Assembly: GCA_949318235.1 (NCBI GenBank)
Contig: OX439127.1
Location: 5,327,932 to 5,391,931, forward strand
Length of the DNA: 64,000 bases
Direction of reading: 5' to 3'
Origin: Ecdyonurus torrentis
Lineage: Eukaryota > Arthropoda > Insecta > Ephemeroptera > Heptageniidae
Every line of letters starts with the position of its first letter. The first letter of the stretch is position 1. Below, one piece after another: positions 39,159 to 49,944 of this stretch. The notes beneath the pieces are model-generated. The model ran no database searches, was not told where the DNA came from, and worked only from the letters and a program-made list of their open reading frames with translations. A program made the translations under genes and the position numbers.

Positions 39159-40329
39159 TATAGGGTGGTTTCATTCATGTTAAAGTCAACGTCATAAGTG
39201 AGTACTAAATAGCATTGGCTGGTATAGGAAAATAGCACATTTTGCCAGTTTAAAAATACTTTGCCATTTTTTTTGAGAGCATTAATGCTGTTAACAGGTT
39301 GAATTAGTACCTCAAGTATGCAAGAAAAATAATAAGGGCCAAAAAATAGCTAATTTTTGAAAGAAAATAGAAAAACAAACAAACAAACAAACAAACAAAC
39401 AAAAGCTTTAAGGCTCAGCAAGGTGCAGTAAAAATTTCAACTGCCAGAAATAATTTAACTTGAGTTATGGCTGCTTCATTGCCCCATAAGAAAGCATGTT
39501 AAATTGAGAAAGGAACACAAAGTCGTCTGCTAGCACTTTGTTAGTATTGTTGATCTGTCTGTTGGGTGCAGCTAGGGCGATGTATTTATTTACACTGAAA
39601 TGTAGATTCTTTGAATGTATATATGTTTAAACGTGACATGTTTTTCCAGGGATATGTACTCGTGAGCCACCGTTCTACATCATCACAGAGTTTATGAGCA
39701 AAGGCAACTGGCTGGACTACCTGCGCACTGCTGACCATGACTAGATCTATGCAGTGGTGCTCATGTACATCACTACTCAGATTGCCAGCAGCATGAGAGC
39801 TACCTACAGAGCAGGAACTTTATAGGTATGGCACTTGTCAAAAAAAAAAAAAAAAATAGTCATTTAATTCATCTTACAAACAATGATGCATTAGCTTAGA
39901 ATATTCTATCTATAGTTGTCTATTGTTCAATTATGGTTTATCTCAAGCACACACTTGGTGTTTGTCACATCAAAATTAATATGAAACAGAAGGTGATCCA
40001 GAGCAACAAACCTATAACATGTGTACGCATGACGTCATTCTGAGTGCTTTTCAATGCTCTTCTTGAGCAATGAATAACATTCCTCAGCATAGGACAAATG
40101 TAGTTTTTGGTTATTTTCTTCGCAAAATTAGCTTTTTTTGGTCATTATTATTTTTCTTGCATACTTGAGGTACTACGTAATTCAACCTGCGTTAACAGTA
40201 TCAACGCTCTCAAAAAAATTGCCAAGTATGTTATTTAAACTGGCAAAATGTGCCATTTTTCTATACCGGCCAATGTTATTTAGTACTCACTTATGACGTC
40301 GACTTTATTATGAATGAAACCACCCTATA
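39159..40329. mobile_element. Inverted pair of TATAGGG-family MITE ends enclosing a kinase exon
   Basis: The left arm starts TATAGGGTGGTTTCATTCAT and the right arm ends with the complement (ATGAATGAAACCACCCTATA). Both share the variants GGTTTCATTCAT and GAGTACTAAATA that other copies in the window lack, so the arms look like one inverted unit, not two independent insertions. The ABL-like exon at 39,650-39,825 lies in the loop, as does half of another repeat (39,372-39,560). The enclosed exon's partner exon lies outside, at 41,366. Confidence 0.55.
39650..39825 (+). pseudogene. ABL: ABL-type tyrosine kinase exon, hinge and C-lobe start (broken)
   Basis: After the acceptor TTTTTCCAG the frame reads [15 protein letters not shown] then [13 protein letters not shown]. 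This is the hinge region of ABL-family non-receptor tyrosine kinases ([14 protein letters not shown] is close to an ABL signature). An in-frame TAG follows at the position where a glutamine is expected, then YAVVLMYITTQIASSM, and a frameshift before SYLQSRNFI, which should lead into the HRD catalytic loop. The donor GTATGG follows. The stop looks like a CAG-to-TAG change, which is not a simple indel error. The rest of the kinase N-lobe and SH3/SH2 regions are not in the window. Confidence 0.85.
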
Positions 40330-41089
40330 GGTCCTTATCAATTTTTAAAGTTTTAAGTGTCATTTGTTAAGTATGAAATGATCAAGTAATCCTGCAATTT
40401 TTAAGAGAATGAAAATAATAATAATAAAAACAACAACAAATTAAACACTTAATAATGTGAAAGTCAATTATGCGAAGTCAATCCCAACCAAAAGTATTTA
40501 GGCTTTTCATTATTAAAGTGGCACAGACACTTGGCTTTTTAGAATCTACTAGGGTACAAAATCAATTTCACAAGTTGTTAAAATCTGATGTGACTGACTA
40601 TTCCTTCTAATTTAAATATTAAATTAAAGTTTGATCATTGCTTGGCCAAACAACGATCAGCTGACTTTTATACTTCGATTCATGTAAGTTTTTAGTTTTA
40701 ATCAGCACTCAGCCACATTTTATAGCCAAAATGACAAACAGGTATTGCCTTGTAGGAAGCGGCAATAACTGTTAATGTAATTTTGGCCACCGAAAGTGAC
40801 CAAAGAGCATGAGACGGTTCTGAAGATATGTGGAGTATATAATTGGGTGTGGCAAACTTAGATTTCATTTTTTTTAAAGAAGGAAGAGGCGCACCGGCTC
40901 AAAACGACATTTAAATAAAATAGTAGTAGTAAATAATAAATTAAACACAACTTCAAAATTTTATTGTCTGTATGTCCCTTTAAAGCCTTTTGATTTTGTG
41001 AAATGACCATTTGCTGGGTCCCTTGCGATGTTACTAAATCAATAAATAGTAAACCAAAGAGAGCATATATAGGTTGTTAGTGTCATTAG

Positions 41090-41340
41090 CTATAGTATCT
41101 AATATAGTATAGTATCTATTATCTATAGTATCTAGTATAGTATAGTATCTATTATCTATAGTATCTAATATAGTATAGTATCTATTATCTATAGTATCTA
41201 ATATTATAGTATCTATTATCTATATTATCTAGTATAGTATAGTATCTAATATAGTATAGTATCTATATTATCTATAGTCCTATAGTATCTAATATAGTAT
41301 AGTATCTAATATCTATAGTATATCTATTTTTATATATAGT
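41090..41340 (+). repeat. Minisatellite of AGTATCTA / TATAGTAT words
   Basis: About 250 bases of tandem AGTATCTATTATCTAT and AGTATCTAATATAGTAT words with a unit of roughly 33 bases and irregular deletions. It ends about 25 bases before the acceptor of the second kinase exon. Confidence 0.85.
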
Positions 41341-41365
41341 ATCTAATTGTTTTTCCATGTTACAG

Positions 41366-41539
41366 AGACCTGGCAGCTCGTAACTGTCGGATAGGTGAGA
41401 ACCACCTGCTAAAGGTAGCTGACTTTGGGCTGGCAACACTACAATGACACCTACACTTCTCACGCTGGGCCAAAGGTCTCTATCAAGTGGATGGCTCCCG
41501 AGGGTCTACCCTATAATAAGTTCTCCACCAATTTAAAAG
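41366..41539 (+). pseudogene. ABL: ABL-type tyrosine kinase exon, catalytic and activation loop (broken)
   Basis: After the acceptor TTACAG the exon encodes [19 protein letters not shown] then DFGLATL: the catalytic-loop aspartate, the AARN motif of non-receptor tyrosine kinases and the DFG metal-binding motif. An indel then changes frame, and [20 protein letters not shown] follows, the activation loop with its tyrosine and the APE motif, ending YNKFSTNLK before the donor AAAG|GTAAGG. The TYTxHAGxK and YNKFS words are ABL-like. The junction with the previous exon is out of frame. A (GA)n tract begins ten bases after the donor. No further kinase exons recognised. Confidence 0.85.
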
Positions 41540-41543
41540 GTAA

Positions 41544-41546
<3 letters not shown>

Positions 41547-41628
<82 letters not shown>
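41547..41628. repeat. (GA)n microsatellite
   Basis: About 80 bases of pure GA repeat directly after the kinase exon donor. Arg-Glu frames over it are artefacts. Confidence 0.95.
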
Positions 41629-41630
<2 letters not shown>

Positions 41631-42139
41631 GAAATTGATAAATTGAAGGGTCATATGATCATGAAATATAAAATTCACATCAAGTAAAGATGAAATGTTA
41701 CTTGAAAGTTAGGTTATGTCAAACACCAGCAAATGTTGAAGTTATTACACTTTAAAAATAAAATTTACACCAATACCAATGTCCCTTACATGTCTGCTTT
41801 ACAATGCTTTACAAGTACTGCTTTACAAAGATTTGAGGTCTTGTTGTCACCTTAGCGCAAGAATTCCGAATAGTTATCTCTGTTTATACGTCATACATTA
41901 TATCATTTCTGACCTTTAGTCAGCCTTATATCAATCGTTATCATATAATAGTTCAAATTGCCTCCATGCATATCGCAGTGTTCCCTAGAGACGGAAATTT
42001 AAAACAGTGTGTCTAAAAAATCAGCCAAGAGTTGGAAGACATGTAAGGTACATTGAATGCACACTAAATGTAAAAAATCAAATTTTAGCACCAACTTTTA
42101 AGTTAAATTATATTATTTTTTAAGACTAAATGAGCTACT

Positions 42140-42251
42140 AATGCTGTTCGTAAACCATATGTTCTCTGCACCAAAAATGACGGTCGCCTATGGTTATTCA
42201 TATGGAATGCGCATTTTTTGGTGCAAGAGAACAGGATTTACGAACAGTATT
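42140..42251. mobile_element. 110 bp MITE (AATGCTGTTCGTAAACC type), copy 2
   Basis: Same termini as 38,293-38,402 with a 3 bp duplication ACT on both sides (42,137-42,139 and 42,252-42,254). The interior is inverted relative to copy 1, as expected for a palindrome. Confidence 0.75.
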
Positions 42252-42329
42252 ACTGCCAACTGTGAAATTTAACTATAAACTATAAAGTTATAAAAAAAGA
42301 AAAATATCCCAAATATTTTACAAAGATAA

Positions 42330-42347
42330 GTTAGGATAAGGTATCTT

Positions 42348-42388
<41 letters not shown>

Positions 42389-43450
42389 AGAAGAAGAAGA
42401 AGAAGAAGGAGGAGGAGGTTGCCATTCTAGATTTTAAATTATAATTTATTGAACTATTAGTCCCATAAGAGCCCATGTTAATTTAAATTATTATTTTCTC
42501 TCTTACATCTGATATACTGTAGTCATGTGTTCTGAAAATTTTATCATAAGTATATAGCTGTTACTATTAACTTTCAAATGTCATCATAAGGTTTGCAAAT
42601 TTTCTTTTTAGACTTTGAGATACAAACCATCTGAATACAAACATTCATCATATTTTTAATGTGTTGTTTTTTTTGTCCAAAGGTGCTGCACTCTGCTTGA
42701 GAGAGATGATGCCAGCTGGTAAACACAGATACTGGTCGCCTGTAGCTGTCCCTCCACTCCACATCCTTCACAACATGTGTCGCTAGCTGACCCCTGCAGT
42801 TCTAGCGTCGCAGACAACTCTGACTCCAGCAGTGACAAGAGTGATGCTATTTCTTCAGCAAGCTTCAGTGTCAATAGCAGATTTGCAGTAGGTTTAGTTT
42901 TAAAAAGAAACAAACTGACTCAACAATACTAACAAAGTGCTAGCAGACGGCTTTGTGTTCCTGTCTACATTTAACATGCTTTCTTATGGAGCAATGAAGT
43001 AGCTATTATGTACTTGAGTTAGGTTTATTTCTTGGAGCTGTAATTTTTACTGTACCGTTGAGCCTCCATGCTTTTGTTTTCCTGAATTTATTTTAATTTG
43101 GTTACAAATTATTATTTCTACCCAATTATCTTGAAATCCAGGAAAACAAAAGCTTTAAGGCTCAGTAAGCTACAGTAAATATTTTAACTTTGAGAAGTAA
43201 TTTTAACTTGATTTATGGCTGCTTCATTGCCCCATAAGAAAGCATATTAAATCAAGAAAGGAACACAGAGTTGTCTGCTGGCACTTTGTTAGTATTTTGT
43301 AAAATTATTGGTACATTTGTACTGTAATTTAAAATTTATTTTGTAAAGACTAAAATGTATAGTCTAGCTTTTTTTATCTTAACATTTTGTAGCATTTTTT
43401 TCTTTTTTTTTTTTACGTATACGTACACTAAAATAAGACTACATTTTATC
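42330..43450 (+). repeat. About 1.1 kb dispersed repeat with a GC-rich conserved block
   Basis: Related to 35,390-35,685 (direct) and 57,570-58,110 (inverted). It starts with a poly-A/AAG tract and ends near GACTAAAATG, TATAGTCTAGC and ACGTATACGTACACTAAAATAAGAC-type words. A GC-richer block at 42,675-42,900 is conserved with 57,775-57,975 (words TTGAGAGAGA, GATGCCAGC, CTAGCTGACCCCTGCAG, TTCTTCAGCAAGCTTCAGTG). On both copies that block is preceded by a TTGTCCAAAG acceptor-like site, but frames differ and no protein family is recognised. Confidence 0.65.
42925..43310. mobile_element. Palindromic MITE (ACAAAGTGCTAGCAGAC type)
   Basis: ACTAACAAAGTGCTAGCAGA and TTTAACATGCTTTCTTATGG on the left mirror CCATAAGAAAGCATATTAAA and TCTGCTGGCACTTTGTTAGT on the right, around a centre with CTTTTGTTTTCCTG mirrored by AGGAAAACAAAAG. 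Half copies lie at 16,665-16,735, 39,372-39,560 and 57,650-57,770. Confidence 0.75.
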
Positions 43451-44094
43451 CAAAAACTTTATTTTGTATGCAATATAAGTTAAATATTACAAAACATTCA
43501 ACTTCTGAAATAATTAGACTATTAGCAAAATAATTTTATTTTAATATAAAAAGTGTCAGGTTTAAAATAAATGTGCTATTTTGTGTCCAATAAAGAAATC
43601 TATGGTCATTTTCTTTGATGTTAACTGTTCTTGAGGGCCAGGAACATGTCCTCTTTTAAAATATGAAATAAAATTAGCTAATTTTTGAAAATCATCCTTA
43701 TTGTTATTGATTTAAATTAAATATAAAATAAGGTCATTTTGGAAAATAAAACATAAAAATGCATTAATATTTAAGCTTTTATTATTAAAATTTCTCTTAT
43801 ATAAAAAAAGTCTCACAAATTGACATTATTAATTAATGTAATAAAAGCTAGCATATATTATTGGAAATGTAATATCAACCAGTTTGGAAGATTATGAACT
43901 ACACATTTTTGTATACTGTATCAGTTTATATTTACATGCAGCTCTAATGCAAACACATGCAACAAAAGTATTTTAATGAACATTTTTAATAATAAATTTA
44001 ATTAATGGAAAATTTATAGAAAGTCCCTGTATTATTTTTTTAATATACATAAAAATATTATAATAAAGCATAAAATCATATTGATTTTTTTTTT
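43451..44094. other. AT-rich DNA, no gene seen
   Basis: No protein-like frame and no repeat recognised. Confidence 0.4.
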
Positions 44095-44280
44095 TACATA
44101 CATACATACATATCATGACGCTATAATCCCTTTCGGGGTAAGCCAACAACACAGATGTTTTATCCTGACCAAGAGATAGACCTCCACAACTTCCTATCCT
44201 GACATACTTCACTTGCTTCCTCCAGTCTCATACCTTGTTTCATACATTTCCTTTTGCATTTCATACTGTGTACATTCTTA
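44095..44280 (-). repeat. SINE-like 3' fragment with (CATA)n, copy 1
   Basis: (CATA)n, then ATCATGACGCTATAATCCC, GGGGTAAGCCAACAACA, ATAGACCTCCACAAC and TATCCTGACATACTT. Also at 49,945-50,085, 54,997-55,140 and 60,400-60,600. The tandem CATA at one end suggests a retroposed tail (TATG)n on the minus strand. No Pol III boxes seen in the fragments. Confidence 0.7.
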
Positions 44281-44282
44281 TT

Positions 44283-44460
44283 TTTCCTTATGTTTACTCA
44301 AAATGCGGAAAAGGAAGTGCCCGAAGAGGAAACCACGTGACGGTAAAAGTGGGAGGTAGCTCAGGCCTAGCATGCTGCTGGCACCAACTTTTCTACCACT
44401 TTTACCGTCACGTGGTTTCCTTTTCCGGCACTTCCTTTTACGTGTTTTAGAGTAAACAGA
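44283..44460. mobile_element. Palindromic MITE (GTTTACTCAAAATGCGG type), empty-site copy
   Basis: Same palindrome as 38,205-38,505 but with CAGGCCTAGCATGCTGCTGG uninterrupted at the centre, which is the pre-insertion state of the 110 bp MITE site (one CTA, not two). Confidence 0.85.
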
Positions 44461-44638
44461 CGCACTCATAAACAATCCCTCAATGTCCTTTATTACATGT
44501 CTTCCAACTCTTGGCTGATTTTTTAGACACGCTGTTTTAAATTTCCCTCTCTAGGGAACACTTGCGATACGCATTGGGGCAATTAGAACTATTATATGAT
44601 AAGGATTGATAGGGCTGACTTAAGTTCAGAAACGGTAT

Positions 44639-45085
44639 CACAGTAGTCCATCTCCTATAGCGGGAATGTCAGATTGGTTCCGCACGCCAATTGCGACTGT
44701 GCAAGTCGCAGGTACTAGATGACCATCATTTGAAGTAAACGTTAAACGTCTAGTACCTGCGACTTGCACAGTTGCAATTGGCGCGCGGAACCGATCTGAC
44801 ATAGAGAACCTTAACAGAGAAGCGACAACCTCATGTTTTAGCTAGGCAGACCCGCAATACATTAGTTTTAGAAAGACCCGCTAATAGTACCCACACTTTC
44901 TAGCATTCTGATTGGCCAGATTCGAGAAATTGTTTGGGTGTCCAATCAGAACGCTAAAAAGTGTGGGTACTATTAGCGGGTCTTTCAAAACGAATGTAAT
45001 GCGGGTCTGCCTAAAACATGAGGTTGTCGCTTCTCTGTTAAGGTTCTCTAATCTGACATTCCCGCTATAGGAGATGGACTACTGT
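44639..45085. mobile_element. Nested palindromic MITEs
   Basis: Outer arms CAGTAGTCCATCTCC and CGGGAATGTCAGA are mirrored at 45,049-45,085. Within them sits one palindrome at about 44,676-44,800 (GTTCCGC, GCAAGTCGCAGGTACTAGA and mirror), and next to it a second at about 44,803-45,048 (AGAGAACCTTAACAGAGAAG, GGCAGACCCGC, ACCCACACTTT and mirrors). Three independent inverted repeats in 447 bp. Non-coding. Confidence 0.8.
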
Positions 45086-45504
45086 ATCATCTACTGTGAA
45101 ACAATATATAATATATGACGTAAACAGAGATAACCACTCAGAATTCTTGCGCTCAGGTGACAAAAAGACCTCAAACCTTTGTAAAGCAGTATTTGTAATA
45201 TAGTAGTTTTGGCTGCCAATCGTGGCACTAGTGTAAAAGCTTGAATCATGCTTGTCTACAAATTTATACAGGGAGTCCGAAGACATGTAAGGGACATTGG
45301 ACCCAGCAGAGTCATTATCATTACTATTTGAAAATCTCGTTATTATTTATTTTTTTTTTATAAAAAAAGTAGCATTCCTTTAATATAATATTCCTTTAAA
45401 TTATCTTGCTGCCTATATTGTAAAATTTCCGTCTATTTAAAAACCTCGCCTAGGCAAGTTATTAAGTGCAAAATTCTTGATTCGCTGATTTTTTTTTTCT
45501 ATAA

Positions 45505-45850
45505 AGCCATAGACCACATAAAACAACATGTACTTTTCAATGAATAAACACGAAATGGGATCTTCAAAACTGATGACAATTTTTAACATAATGTTATTGT
45601 AGCCCTACTAAAGAGCGGGAAAAAACTGTTAAGTGTATGCATTTTGCGTAAAAATTCATGTTTATGACGTCAGAAACATGCAAAAATTAGTATGAAAATG
45701 TTATTGTGCGTGTTGCATAAATCGAATTTTCTAATCACTGCTACGGGGCTACTGTTGGGTCTTGAGACAAACTAATGCTATTTATGGAAATCCCATCAAG
45801 TAGTTTTGTGATATAAATGCTTCTGCTTTTCTCCAGTCTATTTCTATAAG
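45505..45850. mobile_element. Palindromic MITE, decayed copy of the 29.2 kb type
   Basis: AAAGCCATAGACCACATAAA start, ATGAATAAACACGAAATGGG, AAAAACTGTTAAGTGTATGC and GTAAAAATTCATG words match 16,160-16,315 directly and 29,202-29,535 in inverted form. Confidence 0.6.
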
Positions 45851-46000
45851 ATGTTCCAGTCTTTATTTATTTTTATTATTATTATTATTTTTTACACAAC
45901 TTTTTATTTAAATATTTGCAGTAGCTGATTTCCCGTCAGTCTTGTGTTGGAACCTGACTATTATTTGTTTTTTCTATAAAGATGTTCCAGTCTTTAGTAC

Positions 46001-46036
<36 letters not shown>

Positions 46037-46115
46037 TACCCAAAGGTTATGGTCTGGGTGGTTGCTCTAATCAGTTTAAATTTATAGCTCTTAATATATA
46101 GTTTTTGTTACTTAC
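45851..46115 (-). other. Collagen-gene intron or 3' flank
   Basis: AT-rich with a poly-A run at 46,003-46,033. It follows a good donor at 46,115, so at least one more COLFI exon would be expected further down, but none was recognised. Confidence 0.4.
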
Positions 46116-46285
46116 TTCACACTCTGTGATGTCATATCTAAATCTTTGGTTTCCCCGAGGTACAATCTGTGCGTCGTCCCACACCCAGTAACTTGATGGT
46201 CTTGCGGTACGTCCTCTTGTCTGCTATCCAGTTCTTGCAGTACGTGGCAGTCGAGGACAGACAGCAGTTGGAGGAACCTCATCTG
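46116..46285 (-). pseudogene. Fibrillar collagen COLFI (C-propeptide) exon, frames broken
   Basis: Encodes part of the C-terminal non-collagenous COLFI domain that drives chain selection and trimer assembly of fibrillar procollagens. Read on the minus strand from the acceptor AAAACCAG: QMRFLQLLSV, an indel, then TYCKNWIADKRTYRKTIKLLG, a second indel, then VWDDAQIVPRGNQRFRYDI and TECE before the donor GTAAGT. The family counterparts are QMTFLRLLS, a TYHCKNS-like cysteine segment, and the ELVAEGNSRFTY-like segment, so all three pieces are in the right order. Two frame changes break it. A plus-strand frame over the same bases is a shadow. Confidence 0.8.
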
Positions 46286-46866
46286 GTTTTATCACAGCTG
46301 AAACATCAAAGTCAATATGTATATACACTAATAATATCAGGCAATGCTTTTTTTCTAACTGAAGTCTACAATTGTTATTTTCAATTACAACAAAACTCAC
46401 TTTTTTTTTTTTTTTGCTTTAGAAATTAAAATAATATTTTTAAAAACACTTTTTTTATTGTAATGAAAAAGGTTAAAAAATAATTGGGGGTTCATTTTAT
46501 TTCAGGTCATCAACACTATTATTTTTTTTTTAAACTACTGCATTGTTTCCTCAAAAATTTAAATAAGGAATATTAAAGCATACTTTAATATTCTGTTTGA
46601 AGCTGTTGTCATACATTTTTATCACCTGTAGGAAGCATTATTGGTATATGTATTCACCAGTTTTTGTGTGATCCAAATCCAAACCACACAAAAATTACAA
46701 CAGTTTCACTTTTTTTTTGTTTTTTTGTTTTTTTTTTTTTTTAATTGGAATTGTGTATTTATTTGGAGCAAGAGAACAAACATGGTTTACAAGTTATTAA
46801 TTTAGATATTTAAAAAAATAAAATAAAGCTCTACAATTATGATTTGAAATAAGTATATGTGGTTAC

Positions 46867-47031
46867 CTTGACTCCACTTGGTATTTCCTGCTCCTCTCCA
46901 CGTGACTTTGGCGACAACTCCGATGTTCTCTGAGGACTTGGGTAAATACACCAAGCATGCTCCACAGTGAACCAAGATGGTGTCTCTGGTGTCACCTGTC
47001 ACACCTTCATTGGGGTGGATCCAATAGTCAC
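46867..47031 (-). CDS. Fibrillar collagen COLFI exon (N-terminal part of C-propeptide)
   Basis: Minus-strand exon between acceptor TGTGCTTAG and donor CAAG|GTAACC, open throughout. Encodes GDYWIHPNEG, then TILVHCGACLVYLP and VTWRGAGNTKW. Family signature is GxYWIDPNxG followed by I-V-C and a further cysteine, which matches. It should be spliced upstream of the 46,116-46,285 exon and downstream of the Gly-X-Y exons. Secreted extracellular-matrix protein. Confidence 0.82.
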
Positions 47032-47121
47032 CTAAGCACAACTATCAAACACATGAGCTCTCATAAAAATGTAAATATCAGACACATTTACAGTAAACTA
47101 CCAATTAACTAGTCTCAAGGG

Positions 47122-47128
<7 letters not shown>

Positions 47129-47205
<77 letters not shown>
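47129..47205. repeat. (AT)n microsatellite
   Basis: About 75 bases of pure AT repeat within a collagen intron. Confidence 0.95.
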
Positions 47206-47209
<4 letters not shown>

Positions 47210-47958
47210 CATGATCAGTTTACCTAGCTTTATAACATTATAATGCTACATACTTAAACATAGGATATGCTCAACATGTTATTCCCCCCCCCCCACTTTA
47301 TTGATGGACAAGTTGATTTGAAATTTGGTACACATGCTAGTGAAGGCAATAAATTAAAAAAAAAAAAAAAAAAAAACAGGCTATTAAGTAAAAAAAAAAA
47401 AAAAAAAAAAAAAAATAGGGGCAAAATGTTTATCACAAAAAACTTGATAGTATAAAACACAAAGATAGATGAGGAAAAATTGGGGAATGAGAGATAGTAT
47501 GAGCTTAGACTGACAGGGACGCGAGCTTGAGAACAAATTTTAACCCAGGACAAAAAAACATTTATAAGTGGCTGATATTACTCACAGAGCAATATGAGAC
47601 ACTTATAAATAAATATGCTTAAATTTCTTTTATTAGACTTTTAAATGTTTTTAAAATAAAATTTCTCAAAAAAAAAAAAAAAAGAAAGAAAGAAAGAAAA
47701 AAAGCATAAAGAACATAATTTATTCAAAATTTATGTCATTTTAGCATAAATGATGCTAAGTTATAACAAACATAAATAATTATGCTGTACAGTTCAACAT
47801 AATATTTATGTTTTGTATCATAGATATTATAGTAGTATATTTAACAAATTGTGCTGAAAATGAGCTAGTATATTAATTATTACATATTTTTATATTTATT
47901 ATTGTCCGCTGTGCAAGAAGTAGTTAAAAAAAACTGTGACTGTAAACTGATGCTTTAC

Positions 47959-48096
47959 CTGTAGTTTCTTGTCTTCCTTCCTCTCCTGAAGGACCTCTAG
48001 AACCAGTAGGTCCTTGGATTTCCATCTCTTCCTGGATCCTTGTCCTTGCCTGGAAATCCAGGAGTTCCTGTCACACCGTTGTCTCCAATAGCTCCC
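47959..48096 (-). pseudogene. Collagen Gly-X-Y exon, duplicate 1a (frameshifted)
   Basis: Between acceptor TTCACCAG and donor CTACAG|GTAAAG. Reads GAIGDNGVTGTPGFPGKD, then irregular GRDGNP, and after a frame change GPTGSRGPSGEEGRQETT. Clear Gly-X-Y triple-helix sequence broken by an indel and a mistimed glycine. Paralogue at 52,569-52,707. Confidence 0.78.
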
Positions 48097-48821
48097 TGGT
48101 GAACACAATTATCACATACATATTTAATGTTAATTCTTATGGTGTATATTTTCTTTCAAAAAAAAAAAAAAAAAAAAAAAAAACTTTTAGCATATTATGG
48201 CAATAACATATTTAAATGAAGTTATGTGCCAACTGAAATCTCCATCTGATTGCAGTGTGGCGATATAAGCCAATACAAATCCACTTTTTATGAAAGAAAA
48301 TGTACAGTCTTTTTACTTCTGGCCATACAATGTAAACGAATAGAGATTTCAGTTGACTCAAAACTTCATGTTATCTATCCATAATGACAAAAGAAATCCA
48401 TTTTTTTTTAGTAAAAACACGTACTGTACAAAAAGTTCAGACTAGATAATAATAATACAATAAAAAAAATGAAGTTGATAATTTTATTGCATATTATAAT
48501 TCTAAATAAGAACATCCTCCTCTGAAACTATATGCAAATTTCTAATTTTTAACATATTAATTAATTTTTGAAAGTTGTAAAATAACGTCATGCACGGCCA
48601 GCAATTTTTTTTCTATTTTTATCTATTGGTACTACATTCAAAAGTGAGTAACTACTTTTACATTTTCAAAAATTAATTACAAATACATAGTAGGGTAAGC
48701 TCAAAAATTAGAAATTCACTTATCAATGAATTCAGGACAAAACTCTCTTTTAGAATTATGAAATAAATAAGTTTTTTTTTAGTTTTTTTTTTTTTTTTGT
48801 CTTGTTAATTATTTAAGTTAC

Positions 48822-48926
48822 CTCCAGTTAGCTCCAGGTAATCCTTGCAGACCAATGAGACCTCTCTGTGACATTTGGCACCCTTAGATCTTGCCTCTCC
48901 TCTCTCCCCCTTGCCTCCCTCAGGAC
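48822..48926 (-). pseudogene. Collagen Gly-X-Y exon, duplicate 1b (2 bp insertion)
   Basis: Between acceptor TGTCGCAG and donor GGAG|GTAACT. Starts [18 protein letters not shown], then a 2 bp AG insertion breaks the frame relative to the intact paralogue at 53,492-53,594. One glycine codon is also changed. Confidence 0.8.
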
Positions 48927-49080
48927 CTGCGACAATCAACACACAACAATGTCAAATAAAACACCAAACTGCAAACTGATGAACAAGTTCTCAGTCATGT
49001 TTGAGGCTAACAACTTGCAAAATAAAATTACACTAACATATTTTGTAAATTTACTGAATTTCATTTGTGAGCCCTTATAG

Positions 49081-49747
49081 GAAATGTGTACATTTGTAAT
49101 TTCTAATAATTACATTACATATAATAATAAATCACTTAACAAAAATGTAAAATTGCAATTTATTTATAAAAGTTAATTATTACCTTATATTTTTATGTAC
49201 ACTTGATTAAAGAATTTATTACATTTTATGAATACTATACCAAAGAAACTCAAAATATATTTTTTAATTATTATTTTCTACTAATTATTATTTTTAGAAA
49301 GAAAAAACAAACAACAACAACAACTTAAAAGTAAAATGTGTACCTATATATTTAAGTATTGCACCTATAGTCAAGTTATTAAAAGTAGAAATGTTGAAGT
49401 CACTGTAACGAAAAACTTAAATTGTTGACTCCTTTTAAGAATAATACTAAATTTTAGCACTGATTTTCAATTTTTCAATCCCCATCCCACCAAACAGCAT
49501 TACTTATTTTCTATAATTTAGCATTTGTGATTGTGTTATTGCTAGTTTTTAAAGAAAGACTTTTTTCTTTAGTATAGTAGTCTTTTTTTTTTCTTAAAAA
49601 AAAAAAAAGGTTGACGTTTTCAGTTTTTTTTTTTTTTTTTTTTTTTAATAAAGAAGAAACTATAACTGAACAGACAATTTCAATGCCCAAAGCAATGCAT
49701 AGGTATAATTGTGTTTATAATATTTTGATTAATATAGTCCTACTTAC
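49081..49747 (-). other. Collagen intron, nothing coding
   Basis: AT-rich with poly-T runs at 49,625-49,646. No gene. The tRNA-SINE present at the matching place in copy 2 is absent here (near 49,300-49,390). Confidence 0.5.
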
Positions 49748-49810
49748 TACAATACCAACTGGTCCTGATTGTCCTTTGTCACTCTTGGACTGAAGGACCA
49801 TTCTCGGACC
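49748..49810 (-). pseudogene. Short collagen exon, duplicate 1c (degenerate)
   Basis: Between acceptor TTCTCAG and donor TTGTA|GTAAGT. One frame gives PRMVLQSKSDKGQSGPVGI, of which only the last third keeps the Gly-X-Y rhythm. Paralogue at 54,805-54,867 is similarly irregular. Confidence 0.6.
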
Positions 49811-49944
49811 CTGAGAATGTTATCAAAATATTGATTAGATGAAGTAACAAATTACTTATACATCAACTAAAATGTCACCAGGTCCAAACAGACTGACTAT
49901 AGTGGCAAAGTCAAAAACTATAATAAATTTAACAGTCAGTTCAT

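Noticed and set aside
39159..40329. Definite exon-capturing (Pack-type) transposon
   Set aside because: No clear target duplication beyond TA, and the next ABL exon lies outside the unit in the right order, so a host gene with two MITE-derived arms is at least as likely. Kept only as a lower-confidence observation.
46169..46429. Plus-strand 86-codon frame
   Set aside because: Shadow of the minus-strand COLFI exon; the COLFI reading matches family motifs and has consistent splice sites.
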